Source: Lycorma delicatula (Eukaryota > Arthropoda > Insecta > Hemiptera > Fulgoridae). Taken from it: DNA of 64,000 bases. The translations under genes and the position numbers were made by a program. The first letter of the stretch is position 1, and each line of letters begins with the position of its first letter. Location of the stretch: NCBI RefSeq assembly GCF_047948215.1, contig NC_134461.1:85742245-85806244 (forward strand). Reading direction: 5' to 3'. The notes beneath the pieces are model-generated. The model was given only the letters and a program-made list of their open reading frames with translations. It was not told the DNA's origin and ran no database searches. Of the stretch, positions 33,149 to 45,835 are shown in pieces.

Positions 33149-35109
33149 CTGAAGTAAAAGTGTTTTGTAAGAAATATGTAAGTGGCGGAGGAGATGGAAG
33201 GGTTGTAGCTTAATTGTAAATAATAATAATAAAACCAAATATGTGGTTATTGCGAGAAGTAATGTTACCTTTGTCATGGTGCCTTTTTTGAGGTAGAGGA
33301 AGAGGAATTTGGCAAAGTGCAGCATTAAATATAAATGTTATATTATCTCATGCCAATGATGTGACACCTGATGTTTGAGTGAAAACAATGTTTAGTAACA
33401 GGGTCTTCAGGGTTCAAGAAATAATAATGTAGAGTAAATATTTGTCTGGCAAACTAGAGTTGAAAATTTGTAACAGTTATAATAAAGTTATGATGTTATA
33501 AAGCTTTTAAACCTGGCTGAAGTCACTAACAGGTAGAAAGAGGCTGTTCATTTGAAAATAAATGTTTAAAGAAAACATTCAAGTTACTGGATGATAATAC
33601 TGAAAGTTACTGGCAGATTAGGTGGTGAATGGATAGTCAAACTAATAAAGAGTTAAGAGATATTCACTAGCTATCGTATTTATAGTTAGTGTAGTAAGTG
33701 AAGAAACAATAAATCCTATCACATAGCTCAGCTTATTGGGAGGAGTCTGCAGAATGGTTAATAACATGTTTATGGTATAAAATAATAAATTGTTTGCCTT
33801 TGATGAATGGTGGATGGTTGCATCACATCTTCTTAGGTTAGGCACACTGATTATGTACTACATTTGATTTGTAATTTACTAGTTAGTGAATACTACTTAA
33901 TCTTGTTCTTTGGTTTCAAAACATGTGACTGTCTTGGCTGGAGAATTAACTTTGATGTTACATATGTTAGGTTTGATACTGCTAGAAGGGAAATACAGGG
34001 TTCTGCACACAGTGGTAGGTTGATGATAGTAGTGTTACTATTAAGGGTTAGGAGGTGGCATGTTATCTAATGAACTTTTATAGAATAGGTATTTGTTTCA
34101 TTTATGATACAGGCACTTACCAATAAATTATTGTGTTACTTAACTTCAGTGTTGTGAAGAATTTAAGAGAGACAAAATTGGAAGGATTTACCAGTTGTTC
34201 ATCATCTACAATTATTGCTATTTGTTATGAAGTAGATATTTCTATTAAAAAAAATCTGAAATGAACAATCATAGCCTTTGGTATAACAGCTCAACTTTGA
34301 TAAAGTTTTATCTTTTTACCTTGCCTTATTGCAATTTAGATTGCAAATGCTTTTCAAAATTTATTATTTATAACTATATAATATGACTACTTGTAAGTTT
34401 TTCATTTTTAACAATTCAATGTCACTGGTAATTGTTTGTAAACCTATATGATAAACAACGAATAAATAAATATTGCTATAATGAATAAATAAATATCTTT
34501 ATTTGTAAAGATTAAAATAATCTTTACATTTAAGATATTCCATAAAAAGAAAAATATCTGTCAAACATTTGTTTTTACTAACTGCATTTTGTTGTTATAT
34601 TCCTACCTGAATTATAGCTGCATGATTGGTGATTAGCAGCAAGTAGTTGGTGAGATGGCAGTAGTTTCTAAATATCAATCATGTTTTTCATAATGCCTTA
34701 TACCATAATTAACGAGGTAAGTTGAAAATGCAAGAAAAGAGATTAATCTTTTTCTAACAAAAATTGTCTATACTGTAAAACAAAAATTAGAATTAATTTA
34801 TTTTATAGCTCCATCACATGTATAGTACAAAACAATCACCAATCTATTCTTGCAACAATTATCAAATGGCATCAAGCTTGCAAGGCAAAGTGTAAGTTCA
34901 TTCGCAATGAGGCAGAAGCCATAATTAAGGTAGACTGAAGTTAGACAGACCTTTATAGACCACTGATTTGTTTGAAGTCCCAGTGCAGCTCATGAATAGT
35001 CTTTAAAGTATCATAAACTGATGAGTATCCCACAGATGAAAATTCTTGAATGTGTTTGGTGCACCTAACTATCTAATGTAATGTTATTTTACCATAAATA
35101 ACACCACAG
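33149..35109. other. Intergenic, no recognised feature
   Basis: Short open frames occur in both strands but none shows family motifs or codon character. Confidence 0.35.
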
Positions 35110-35222
35110 TACTTGACTGGTTTTATTGCAAAACATAATGGAAGTAAGTATTTAACTGAATCACTTTTTTTTAAAGAATATTATTGTCTTTTTAAGGGGA
35201 TTTGGATTGAGTTATGAGTAAG
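35110..35222 (+). repeat. Left copy of a direct repeat flanking the BEL region
   Basis: Sequence beginning ACTTGACTGGTTTTATTGCA and ending GATTTGGATTGAGTTATGAG is repeated with changes at 38846-38958. It could be a decayed LTR part or a segmental copy. Confidence 0.6.
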
Positions 35223-35542
35223 TAGAATCGTATACATTTGATTACTTCTGACGCTAAGATGCTTAAACAATGTTACATTACACTCCCAGATATAAATTTA
35301 GTTGATTTCACTATGTAATAAATTCCAAACATCTGGCCTGGAGAACCAAATTTTGTTTTGTTTATTTACAGTCCACTTAACATAAACGAAACATAATTTT
35401 GTTCTCCAGGCTGGATATTTGGAACTTATTACATAATGAAAGTGAAATCAACTAAATTTATATTTGTAAATGTAATGTAACATTGTTTAAGCATCATGGT
35501 GTCAGAAGCAATCAAATGTATATCATTCTACTTATTCATAAC
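35211..35542. repeat. Fold-back repeat 1
   Basis: Outer arms GTTATGAGTAAGTAGAAT (from 35211) and ATTCTACTTATTCATAAC (to 35542) begin an inverted repeat. It continues with few mismatches through AACAATGTTACATTACA and CTGGAGAACCAAATTTTG to a spacer of about 35 bp (35356-35390). The core CAGTCCACTTAACATAAACG is shared with the fold-back at 37848-38226. Confidence 0.8.
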
Positions 35543-35929
35543 AACTGAACAGAAATGTGTGTTTAATTTGTACGCTAACAATTAATTGGCTGTATGCTGA
35601 CTGCAATTCGTAAGTAAAATATGTTTCTTCATTATTGCTTGACATCTTCGATTCCAAAGTGGTAAACTAGTGCCTATCTAAAGTAATAATACTTATATTG
35701 TTAATACCTGTTTATCTCTTTCAATATTTTGGCCTTAATTACCCAGTTATTGACTAGTATCCTACGCACAGATTATCATTTCATAATTCAAGTCTAATAT
35801 TATAACTTAGATAGTATTTTTTTCACTCATGTTATGTCCTTCAGCTTTGTTCTTTGAAATGTGTCCTTTTGAAAATCTAATCTTAATTAACTCTTTTATT
35901 TTTATAATTATGCAAAATGTCTGATATGG
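35543..35929. other. Unassigned sequence before BEL/Pao fragment
   Basis: AT-rich. It may be an unrecognisable upstream part of the retrotransposon. Confidence 0.3.
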
Positions 35930-37380
35930 ATGAGGGAGCAAGTGAAGGTGAATGTGCAACAGACATGCTTCAAATTAAACAAAAAAATCATCGAAGGGGT
36001 ACACTTAAGGATTCCACCATGCGAATCAAAAAGTTTATGGAATTGTTTAGTATGGATAATCAATGGTAAAAGCATAATCAGATCAATTCTACACAAATGT
36101 TCTACATGTTTTCGATTCAAGGTAAGGGAATCACAGCAATTAATGGGACAACTGCCAAAATACCACACCAAAATTTTATTACAAGCCATTCACTAACTGC
36201 AGAATAGACTATGCAGGACCTTTGTTATCACATCAAGGTGGGTGGCACTCAAACATTAGGATAAAATGTTATGTTGCATTATTTGTTTGCCTGTCTACCA
36301 ATGTTATACATTTAGAATTAGTCAACGACCTATTAACCGATGCATTTATAGCTGCATTAAGAAGATTTGTCTCAAGAAGAGACTGTGTTTTAGCATATAC
36401 AGTGATAATGGGATGAATTTCATCAGAGCCAATAATTCACTTTACTTAATATATAAATTTTTAAATAATGAGAACATAAGAAGAAAAATGGCAAACTTTT
36501 CATCCAAAAAGGGGATTCAATGGCACTTTATTCCGCCAAATTCATCACATTTCAGAGGCTTATGGGAAGCTATAGTTTAGTCAATGAAATATCATTTAAG
36601 ATGTGTGGTAGGAAATTTAGCTTTAACCTTTGAGGAACCCACCGGGTTGGTGTAGTGGTTAACGCGTCTTCACAAATCAGCTGATTTGGAAGTCGAGAGT
36701 TACAGCATTCAAGTCCTAGTAAAGCCAGTTATTTTTACACGGATTTGAATACTAGATCGTGGATACTGGTGTTCTTTCGTGGTTGGGTTTTCAATTAACC
36801 ATACATCTCAGGAATGGTCGAACTGAGAATGTACAAGACTACACTTCATTTACACTCATACATATTATCCTCATTCATCCTCTGAAGAATTATCTAAACG
36901 GTAGTTACCGGAGGCTAAACAGGAAAAAGAATCTTTGAGGAGCTCATTACTATATTAACCCAAGTAGAAGCTTGTCTTGATACTTGGCCCCTTTGTACAT
37001 TATCTTCAAATTCCTCTGATTCCCAACCTTTAACCAGTACACTTCTTGATAGTCCTCTTACTTCTTTACCTAATCTTAATGTAACTGGTGTACCTTTAAA
37101 CAGGCTTAACAGGTGGCAGCTAGTTCAGCGAAGTATTCAGACCACTTGGCACCAATGGTCTTCCGATTACCTATATCAACTTCAACAACATTTCAAATGG
37201 AAAGCTAAGGATCCATCGTTTCAAACTAGAACTCTAGTTTTATTAAAAGAGAATAACATGCTACCACTGCAGTGGAAACTAGACATTATTGATGATATAC
37301 GTCCTGGACCAGACAACCTCATTCGAATAGTTACAATCTGAACACCAACAGGGACTTGTAAAAGATCTGCAACTTAGATA
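35930..37380 (+). mobile_element. BEL/Pao retrotransposon integrase fragment
   Basis: The + frames give a BEL/Pao integrase. A zinc-binding N-terminus reads IRSILHKCSTCFRFKVRESQ followed by QLMGQLPKYHT (36080-36160). The catalytic core reads DYAGPLLSHQGGWHS (about 36205-36250), then CYVALFVCLSTNVIHLELVN and DAFIAALRRFVSRR, and SDNGMNFIRANNS. The last block is IQWHFIPPNSSHFRGLWEAI (about 36510-36575). After the SINE insertion, the C-terminal LNRWQLVQRSIQTTWHQWSS and LLKENNMLPLQWKLDII follow, to about 37340. Frameshifts and stops abolish function, and gag, protease and reverse transcriptase are missing. Confidence 0.85.
36637..36932 (+). mobile_element. tRNA-derived SINE, family A, with target duplication
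   Basis: The most complete copy of this SINE, 296 bp. It has the head CCCACCGGGTTGGTGTAGTG (A-box-like), the B-box-like GCATTCAAGTCC, the middle ATACTAGATCGTGGATACTG and the tail GTAGTTACCGGAGGCTAAAC followed by AGGAAAAAGA. The flanks CTTTGAGGA at 36628-36636 and 36933-36941 are a perfect 9-bp target duplication. It interrupts the BEL/Pao integrase frame precisely. Confidence 0.92.
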
Positions 37381-37496
37381 TGTCCATTACTCACCAATGA
37401 CTGAGACATTTTTTATTATTGTTTAATTTATTAATTATTCTTGTTTGTTATTTTTTAAATTTAGTTTCCTGTATTTGAACTTTAAGAAATCATACC

Positions 37497-37611
37497 AATT
37501 TCTGGTGGATGGTATGTTCAGGCAGCACTGCTGTCTGACACCATGTGATGTTAAATATTAGTTTTTCCTTCCATTCAACATAATTTGTTTGTATTTTATT
37601 AAAAGACATGT
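37497..37611. repeat. Left arm of an inverted duplication
   Basis: Includes GGCAGCACTGCTGTCTGACA and TAATATTTAACATCACATGG-type sequence (reversed), which recur inverted at 38724-38830. It lies just downstream of the BEL/Pao coding end and may be part of the element's 3' untranslated region. Confidence 0.7.
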
Positions 37612-37847
37612 CTTTTTATTCATTAATTGTTAGTGCATAACACGCAACCATACGATACGGCCTACTCGCCAAGCTTGTTGGATTCAATCTTATTATATTA
37701 TTGTAAGATGTGTTAAATTATGGCGGGCAGTATGTTGAGACACAGCTCCTGACAATTTACACAGCTCCTGGTGATTCACTCAGCTCCATCTACACTATAT
37801 ATGCCAGCTCAGCACTAGAATCTGCCAGTCTTGTCTTGATCTACCAT
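37612..37847. other. Possible BEL/Pao LTR-like sequence
   Basis: A TGTTAAATTATGGCGGGCAG start at about 37709 and repeated CAGCTCC elements suggest LTR material, but no second full copy confirms the limits. Confidence 0.3.
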
Positions 37848-38226
37848 CATACAGTAGACATGTACATACATTAAATTATATATTTTTAAACAATGTAATA
37901 CAAATTAAATTAAATCATGAACACGCTAATACACAATTGTTAATTTAAATCAGTATTTGCTTATTTACAGTCAATTTAACATAAACAAAACATAATTTGG
38001 TCCTCCAGGCCGGATATTTGGAATTTATTACATAGTTTTTACTTACTCATAACAACAAAACTGAAATATATAAAAATTATGTTTTGTTTATGTTAAGTGG
38101 ACTGTAGATAAACAAATACTGATTTTAATTAACAATTGTATATGATGGTACTATTGTCATGATTTAATTTATATTACATTGTTGAAAAATATATATAATT
38201 TAAAGCATGCACATGTCTATTGTATG
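37848..38226. repeat. Fold-back repeat 2
   Basis: Left arm (from CATACAGTAGACATGTACAT) and right arm (to ACATGTCTATTGTATG) are inverted copies of about 150 bp, with ACAATTGTTAATT and CAGTATTTG blocks in both. The spacer is about 38002-38077. The core TTAACATAAACAAAACATAA and GGCCGGATATTTGGAATTTA also occurs in the fold-back at 35211-35542. Confidence 0.8.
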
Positions 38227-38723
38227 AGTATTCAAATGATAGATCGAGACTAGACTAGACGAGATGAGACTGCCTGATGGGCTTTAATGGAGGTCGTCTT
38301 TTGACCCTCTAACTGATTACATCTCACAGTAATTAGCCACATCTTGTTGGGATGCCACTAATGTAAATGTCTCGAAGACATTTACATCAGTGAATTTTGA
38401 CTCAGCCTTCGCCATCGCTGTAAGCTTCTTTCAGACTGTACTACTTCGTTGTCTTCTGAACTAGCTAACAGAGTTCACAGAAGCACGAACCCTGTGCCTA
38501 ATTCTACATTTTAAATTATAGCAAATAGCAAGTAAATGTCTCATAATATTGAAGGCAATTTCAGTAAATAACATACCACAAGAAATGTTGTTTGCAACAA
38601 CTGAATTTATACCTAGTTCTCTTAGTGAAACTTAACTTGATAATTAAACCCTTAATTTATTGCAACTATGGACTCCGGTCTTGTTTACCAGGGAGAGGAG
38701 GACAGACCTCCTACTCCCACTCA
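38227..38723. other. Intergenic with a 37-bp hairpin
   Basis: A hairpin at 38356-38392 with ATGTAAATGTCT arms, a 3-nt centre and one mismatch. No gene was recognised; nearby sequence may belong to old LTRs. Confidence 0.6.
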
Positions 38724-38830
38724 GCTCCATCGCAGAGTTTAATAAAATACAAACAAATTATATTGAAAGGAAGGAAAAACTAATATTTAACATCACATGG
38801 TGCCAGACAGCACTGCTGCCTGAACACCAA
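38724..38830. repeat. Right arm of the inverted duplication
   Basis: TTTAATAAAATACAAACAAA, AACTAATATTTAACATCACA and CAGACAGCACTGCTGCCTGA are the reverse complement, with changes, of 37497-37611. Confidence 0.7.
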
Positions 38831-38845
38831 AAACTACTGACAGTA

Positions 38846-38958
38846 ACTTGACTGATTTTGTCGCAAAACATAATAGAAGTACTTAACTGAATTACTCTTT
38901 TTTTTGAATAATATTATTTATTGTCTTTTTAAAGTGATTTGGATTGAGATAATGAGGG
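38846..38958 (+). repeat. Right copy of the direct repeat flanking the BEL region
   Basis: Matches 35110-35222, starting ACTTGACTGATTTTGTCGCA and ending GATTTGGATTGAGATAATGAG-like sequence. Confidence 0.6.
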
Positions 38959-39759
38959 TATGGCATTTAATCTCTTCTTAACATTACAAGCAGACAGCTA
39001 AGACCAAATTTTTGTGAAATTTTATTAAACTATATAATTAGTAAGTTGTATTTATCACTGGGTTTAAGTTATATGACATCATACATTTTTAATGTAAATA
39101 AATGTGCATTGAGGAATACTCTTGAGGTAAATTTACTAAAGTGTATGTCAGATATGAAAAATATATTGTATATAGTTTAGAGAAATATATATATATATAT
39201 TCAGTTTTAGAGAAATTAACAATATTATTCTGGAATAACCTGTTAACAGCAATAATCGTACTAGGAAAATCACAATAAACATTTCTGTAAATGATGAACT
39301 TACAACATTAACTATATCCACTGATGAATAGGATGAAATGTAATTAAAATTTTAAAACAATTGAAAAATAAATAATTAATCTGTTTCTAAATTCAAAAAA
39401 ATGCAGTTAGAGAAGAGGCTAATATGTAGCTCTTTTGTCAGTTGCGTAAAAGTCGCATTCTTTTTGACAGTGGCCGTACGAATATGATCATCATCACATT
39501 AGGATGTGACCGAATAATACATTTTATCTGTGTTAAATTTATTCATTTAGTGTCAGTTTTTGTAATTTGCTGCATTATCAAATTAGATTTTTAAGGTCTT
39601 TGGAGTTGGTAGTATTTATGTATATGTGTAAAATTTTAGTTTTGTGGTAATATCTTTGTATAGAAGCCAGTTTCTAAGATTATTAATAAAGACTGATTTT
39701 ATTCGAGTGGAATCTTGTATTTCTGGTTTGATATGCAACTGATCTGCCCAATGATTTAA
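38959..39759. other. Intergenic AT-rich DNA
   Basis: Contains a (TA)n run at 39187-39200. No gene was seen. Confidence 0.4.
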
Positions 39760-40427
39760 TTATTTACCTTTCTTGAATTCCATGTCAGCAGCAATGTAGT
39801 AAGGTATTTTCAGCCAGCAATAATGTATGAAGGTAGCAATGGTATTGATAATGTGTTGTGGCCCAATTGGACCCATGTTATCTGTGGTTTGTAGTTTTGG
39901 TCTGTAATCATTGATGTACTTGACCAAATCATCTGTCATATAATATGATTGGTTGTATTCATTAAGACCAAGTATATAAGCCTTCCACTCCCTCACACCA
40001 GGAGTTGGAAAGTGGAATCCAGATTCTGTAGTGGATCCAGAGCAAATTTGTGAGGGTGAGTGTTAGCAATCACCTCCTTTATGTCTTTTAGTTGGTTGTT
40101 TGTTAGCGTTATCTCATTCTTTTGCAGGGTCAGTAGTGTCGTGTAATCTCTCGATGCAGTGTAGATGGTCATACCATATTTGATCGTTATTGTCGTTATT
40201 TGATTCAGCCATGTCCATGCCATCATGAAGTTTGTCAGTTTTTCCATCTGTTTTATTAATCTGTTGAAGATTACATGTTTATTCAGCGAGCTGTCGTTCC
40301 TGTTCTTGTAGTTCTTCTTTGTATGTATTGTAGAGTCCATCTTCATACTCCTCATATAAATGAGGTGATTCCAGAAGTTTTCAACGAAGTCCTTTTTGTA
40401 ATCCCTTTTGTCTAATAGTTGATCCAA
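39760..40427 (-). pseudogene. Unrecognised coding-like ORF pair
   Basis: Two minus frames abut. The upstream one (40427-39993) is 144 codons with blocks FVENFWNHLIYMRSMKMDS and FMMAWTWLNQITTITIKYGM. The downstream one (about 40020-39760) has FPTPGVREWKAYILGLNEYN and NMGPIGPQHIINTIATFIHY. They look like one protein split by a frameshift near 40000. Length and tryptophan/tyrosine content suggest real former coding sequence. A donor-like AAAGGTAAAT occurs at the end. No family is recognised. The location among transposons makes a viral or transposon origin plausible, but this is unproven. Confidence 0.4.
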
Positions 40428-40435
40428 CTATTAGA
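40411..40435. repeat. Perfect 11-bp stem, 3-nt loop hairpin
   Basis: TCTAATAGTTG, loop ATC, CAACTATTAGA. It lies at the start of the unrecognised ORF pair, where a third short frame (40643-40431) ends. Confidence 0.85.
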
Positions 40436-41059
40436 TCCAACCTGTGCACTGTTGATCCAGATTGCTACAATATATACAATCACTCTGTATTTTGTCGTGT
40501 TTGCAACCTGTGTGTATTAGACAGTCTATGACTTGCTCATTGATCATGCTGTTTACTAATGATTTCTGTTGGTTGGAACTGCTATTTATATGTTTGGAGT
40601 GTTGGATAAGGAGAATAAGAGTGTATCTGTAGAAGAATATCACATTTTGTATGTGTGGTTTGTCCGGTAGGTTGTTGGGCTACTAATTTCCTAGAAAGTT
40701 GCTTATTGTCTGTAATCCAAAAAGAAATATATATATATCCTTAATCCTTATCCTCTTTGCTCCACTTCTTCGCTTCATGTGTCTGTCAGACACAAATGTA
40801 ATACAGTTATGAAGAAGCATATTAATGGGTATTTATTTAGCCATTCTCTTAAAGATCTTCAAGAAAATCAGGTTGAAAGTAATATCATCTGTGGATATGT
40901 GGTAGCGGAAGTAGTATTTGGCATGAGGTGTTTTGTTTATGTTACTTATTATTTGAAAATTGTTTATTTTACTTATAATTCATCAGTGTAGAGCTTTGTT
41001 TCAAAACAAAGATGAGTCAATCAGAAACATACATAAATTAATTACCCGATACTGATATC
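40436..41059. other. Sequence between unknown ORFs and mariner
   Basis: A 70-codon minus frame (40643-40431) with five cysteines in its second half (CLIHTGCKHDKIQSDCIYCS) could belong to the neighbouring ORF pair; otherwise nothing was recognised. A (TA)n stretch lies near 40727. Confidence 0.3.
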
Positions 41060-42364
<1,305 letters not shown>

Positions 42365-44412
42365 TATATTGAATGTAGAAAAATACAAAATAAAAAGGAG
42401 CTATGAAAATATGAGCAACCTAAGTTTAGAGTTTGAAAGGTTTAAATAATGTTTAAGCTTATGCTCCATCTTCATTTGGGATTGCCTAAAACAGTATTTC
42501 ATAACTGTTATTTTTATTTTATAAACCCAATCAGGAATACTCATTTTGCAGTGATCCTTAACTATTGTTTTATTCTTCTATAAATTAAACATTATAATTT
42601 TATCACTTTCATTTCTATCTTCCTGGTATAATTTTACTGTTTAGCTACACAGTTATACTATAAAAAAAAGTATTCTAATTGGATCAAATTTTGCTTGTCA
42701 GGGTTTTTACAAATCTGATATTTCATGACCCTTCTCTAACCATAAAAAAATTTAACATTGAAAAATTCCAGAAAGATGTGTGTATACACTCATTGGTCTG
42801 GATGGGCTGACTTGATGAAATTTGGCGCAATGATTTCTGTAGAATTAATATAATTTTATGGAATAATTCCTTAGTAAGTCCCTTGACATGATCATATTGA
42901 CTTCAACTGCTCAAAGTTCAAACCATATCATTTTCAATTGAAATGTCACCATAAAATTTGAAGGTTATCATACTATTAATTGTATTTATAATTCTTATGT
43001 ATATCTTAATCTAAATATTATATATTTTGGGATTCCTTCAAAAATTCGAAAAAAAGGGCTCAAAGTTGGTTGCCTGGCACTCACTGAAACATTGTCATTT
43101 TTAAGTTCTCATTCATCTAAAACATCTTTCAACAAATTTATCTATAATTAAACTTCTGAGGATGAATTTTTAAGTAATTATTATTTTTAATAAATATACC
43201 TAAATTTTCAATATTACTGTTAACATATATTTAAACATTTTCAAAACTATTATTTTATTTTATCATCTATTAAATCATATGTTCAGTTAGAAATAGAATT
43301 AGTTATAGATAATAAAATGACTAAAAAGTAGAATAAATTTTTTATTGATTAAAAAATGTAATACAAACTATTGAAATTCACTTTACTTAACATTTAATAT
43401 TTAAATTTTCATTTAAAAAAACTAAACAAACAAAATAAATTCTTTAAAAAAAAATTATAATATTAAAAACAGAATCTTAAAATTATATTTTGTATTACAT
43501 GAATGTTTTTTAACATGTTTACAATGATGTGTAATAAATAATTCTACAACACAAAAAACTTTTGGTAATTTTGGTTGCAGTAGTTAAACAAGAACCTCAA
43601 TAGCTATACTGCTAATCAGAACTTAACGTTAACATTAAGAAAGAAAAGATCAAATATTTAATCTATGCAAAAATGTGTTACTAAATCCTAAACTTGTACC
43701 AAAAAAAAAATTGTGCATAGATTAGATAAGCTTCCTTAAGCAGTAATCTTATGAGTGGTTAGTATATATTATACTGTGACTTTAAGGAGAATGATAAAAA
43801 AATAACAAAACCCATCTGTTGATCAACTGTTCTGAGATGCACTATTTAATAATTCTTTTTAGTAGATTTTATAAGAAGAAAGTAAAAAAAAAATAAAAAT
43901 ACTTTTGAAACTCATCAAATCTTCCATTCTCTTTGAAAGGAAGATTACAAATAATTATTCTTGTTACTAACATTCTGTTTTTTATAAAACAAAACATTCT
44001 GTTTTTTAGAAAAGGATTGTAACAAAAGATATCACCAAAATGTAATGATTCATATCATCAAAGTAAACATATTAAGTTTGCTATTATACAAATAATCAAT
44101 AATAAAAGTATAAATTTGTACAGATTTTTTACCTTCCATTTAATTGTTAATGTTTTTTTTTGTAATAACAAAATGATGGATAAATGTAAACAAATTTCAT
44201 AAGTGAAGTCAAATATTGTTATAAAATTACAAAGAAAAATTGAACATATTTTTAACTCTTAAAAATTATGTGATATGAATGACACTTAAGATAGTAATGG
44301 GTGGTGATGATGACCAATGACAATGATAATTTATGATAACAATGACTATGTTGATGATGATGATGATGATGGTGATGATACTATAATATACAACATTAAG
44401 TCTGTTTAATTA
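42365..44412 (-). other. Downstream of the cuticle gene; includes its 3' UTR
   Basis: The first part of this stretch, read on the minus strand, is 3' UTR of the cuticular protein gene, with an ATG/TGA trinucleotide microsatellite at about 44352-44380. No convincing poly(A) signal could be chosen. The rest is AT-rich, without a gene. Confidence 0.4.
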
Positions 44413-44754
44413 TTAATTTCTATAATATGGTGCTGGTTTTCTAGCTCTATTTTTAACCATTTTGTCCAAATCAACTTCATCACCATTTGGTAATACATAT
44501 CTGTTATTTTGATAATCGATATATCCATCATTTGTGGCAGCTCCTTGGTTATCTTTATCATCCTTTGTTTTATCACAAGGTATACCGCTGCTGTATGTAT
44601 ATTCTCGTCTTACTCCATCAGGGTCAACATATCCATATTTACCTCTGGTAATACAGTCTACACCGATTGTTTCTTCCTTAAATGAACCATCATCATTTTC
44701 AAAGCCCCATGTAATGCTACCGTCTTCATTATCTTCTCTATATCTTCTTAGAAC
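44413..44754 (-). CDS. Cuticular protein, last exon (R&R chitin-binding domain)
   Basis: After the acceptor TTTTATTTTCAG, 113 codons plus TAA (44413-44415) encode the Rebers-Riddiford chitin-binding domain (Pfam Chitin_bind_4). It reads REDNEDGSITWGFENDDGSF, then KEETIGVDCITRGKYGYVDP, then DGVRREYTYSSGIPCD. The G-x-Y-x-Y-x-D-P-D-G-x-x-R-x-Y-x-Y spacing is the family signature. Two cysteines bracket the core, which is unusual for most R&R proteins but known in some subgroups. A short basic tail ends KPAPYYRN. The domain binds chitin fibres in extracellular cuticle. The phase-0 junction joins it to the Gln-rich exon at 50405-50614. Confidence 0.92.
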   Translation of the reverse strand, partial: VLRRYREDNEDGSITWGFENDDGSFKEETIGVDCITRGKYGYVDPDGVRREYTYSSGIPCDKTKDDKDNQGAATNDGYIDYQNNRYVLPNGDEVDLDKMVKNRARKPAPYYRN

Positions 44755-45204
44755 CTGAAAATAAAAAAATGAAGTTATTTAAGTTGCAGTTATAAAAAAA
44801 CACAATTTATTAAGACCATCACTAACTTTGCTTTCTTTGACTAATAAAATATTTCACATCAGATGGAAGGACATAGCATAATTCTCTAATATCTCATAAA
44901 CATCTCTCTGAAAGTACAACAATGTAGCCTTAGGATGTTGTTCAATGTCAGTCTAGAGTATATTTCAGTATAGAGTATAAAATATATCATTACTGATCCA
45001 GGTTTGAATCAAGAATTTACCAGTTGATAAAAGATAGGTCAATAGAAGTCGCCTTCTAAGGTTTTACAAACGACCACTAGATGACACTATTGAGATGTGA
45101 GATTACTATTGTTATAAAATTTGACCTTTTATTGCTACAATATAGGTAGCTCAGAAATCAGACGAATAGTTGTTTATAGTGAGCATTAAAAAAAAAACAG
45201 TTTT

Positions 45205-45835
45205 GTGAAAAAATGGAAATTTCATGTGAAGGTTTTCATTGGATGATTTTTTACAATTTTCATAAAGGCCTAACTCAACAAAAATGCCTCGAATCATGTT
45301 GTTCAATTTTTGATAATGAATCACCATCAGAAAAGACTATTTACAATTGGTTTGGTAGCCGTGCTTCCATCAGTGATGAATTTTGTGAAGATTGACCAAA
45401 TCAGTTTTTGACCCAAAAAACATCAGTGCTGTGCACAACATGATTGAAGAAGCTTACCATGAGATAGAAGCATCCTTAGGCATATCAAAGACTACAGTAC
45501 ATTCAATTATGCATGAACATTTTGGCTGTGAAAAGATCTGTTTCCAATGGATCCTCATAATTTGACCGAAGCTCAAAAACAGCCTCGTGTCAATTGGTGT
45601 AAGGAAATGCTCAAAAAATTTGACTGAGGAATTGCAAAATCCGTATAAAACAGTGTAACAGGAGGTGAAACTTTGATATATTCATATGCACCAGAAACTA
45701 AGCAACAATCAACTGACTGGTGTTCTGAATCCAACATATATATATATACTGAATCCAACAAAAGTGGTTCGTTTGTGAAGCACTTCCAAGAAAATGATCA
45801 CTTGTTTCTTCGGTTATACTGGACATGGACTTTAT
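45205..45835 (+). mobile_element. Mariner transposase N-terminal and central relic
   Basis: The open + piece at 45213-45395 begins MEISCEGFHWMIFYNFHKGL and continues PSEKTIYNWFGSRAS, the helix-turn-helix region of mariner transposases. Later frames keep the block MHEHFGCEKI-like CMNILAVKRS and a broken AYEPESKQQS-like stretch near 45690, then KWFVCEALPRK and CFFGYTGH-like remains to 45835. The C-terminal catalytic part is missing. Stops are frequent. It differs from the mariner at 41060-42364. Confidence 0.65.

Noticed and set aside
34800..35060. Possible exon-like GC-richer patches
   Set aside because: No frame longer than a few dozen codons and no splice-site pairing could be supported.
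45573..45761. Minus-strand 62-codon frame in the cuticle intron
   Set aside because: Antisense to the mariner relic and partly made of a (TA)n run.
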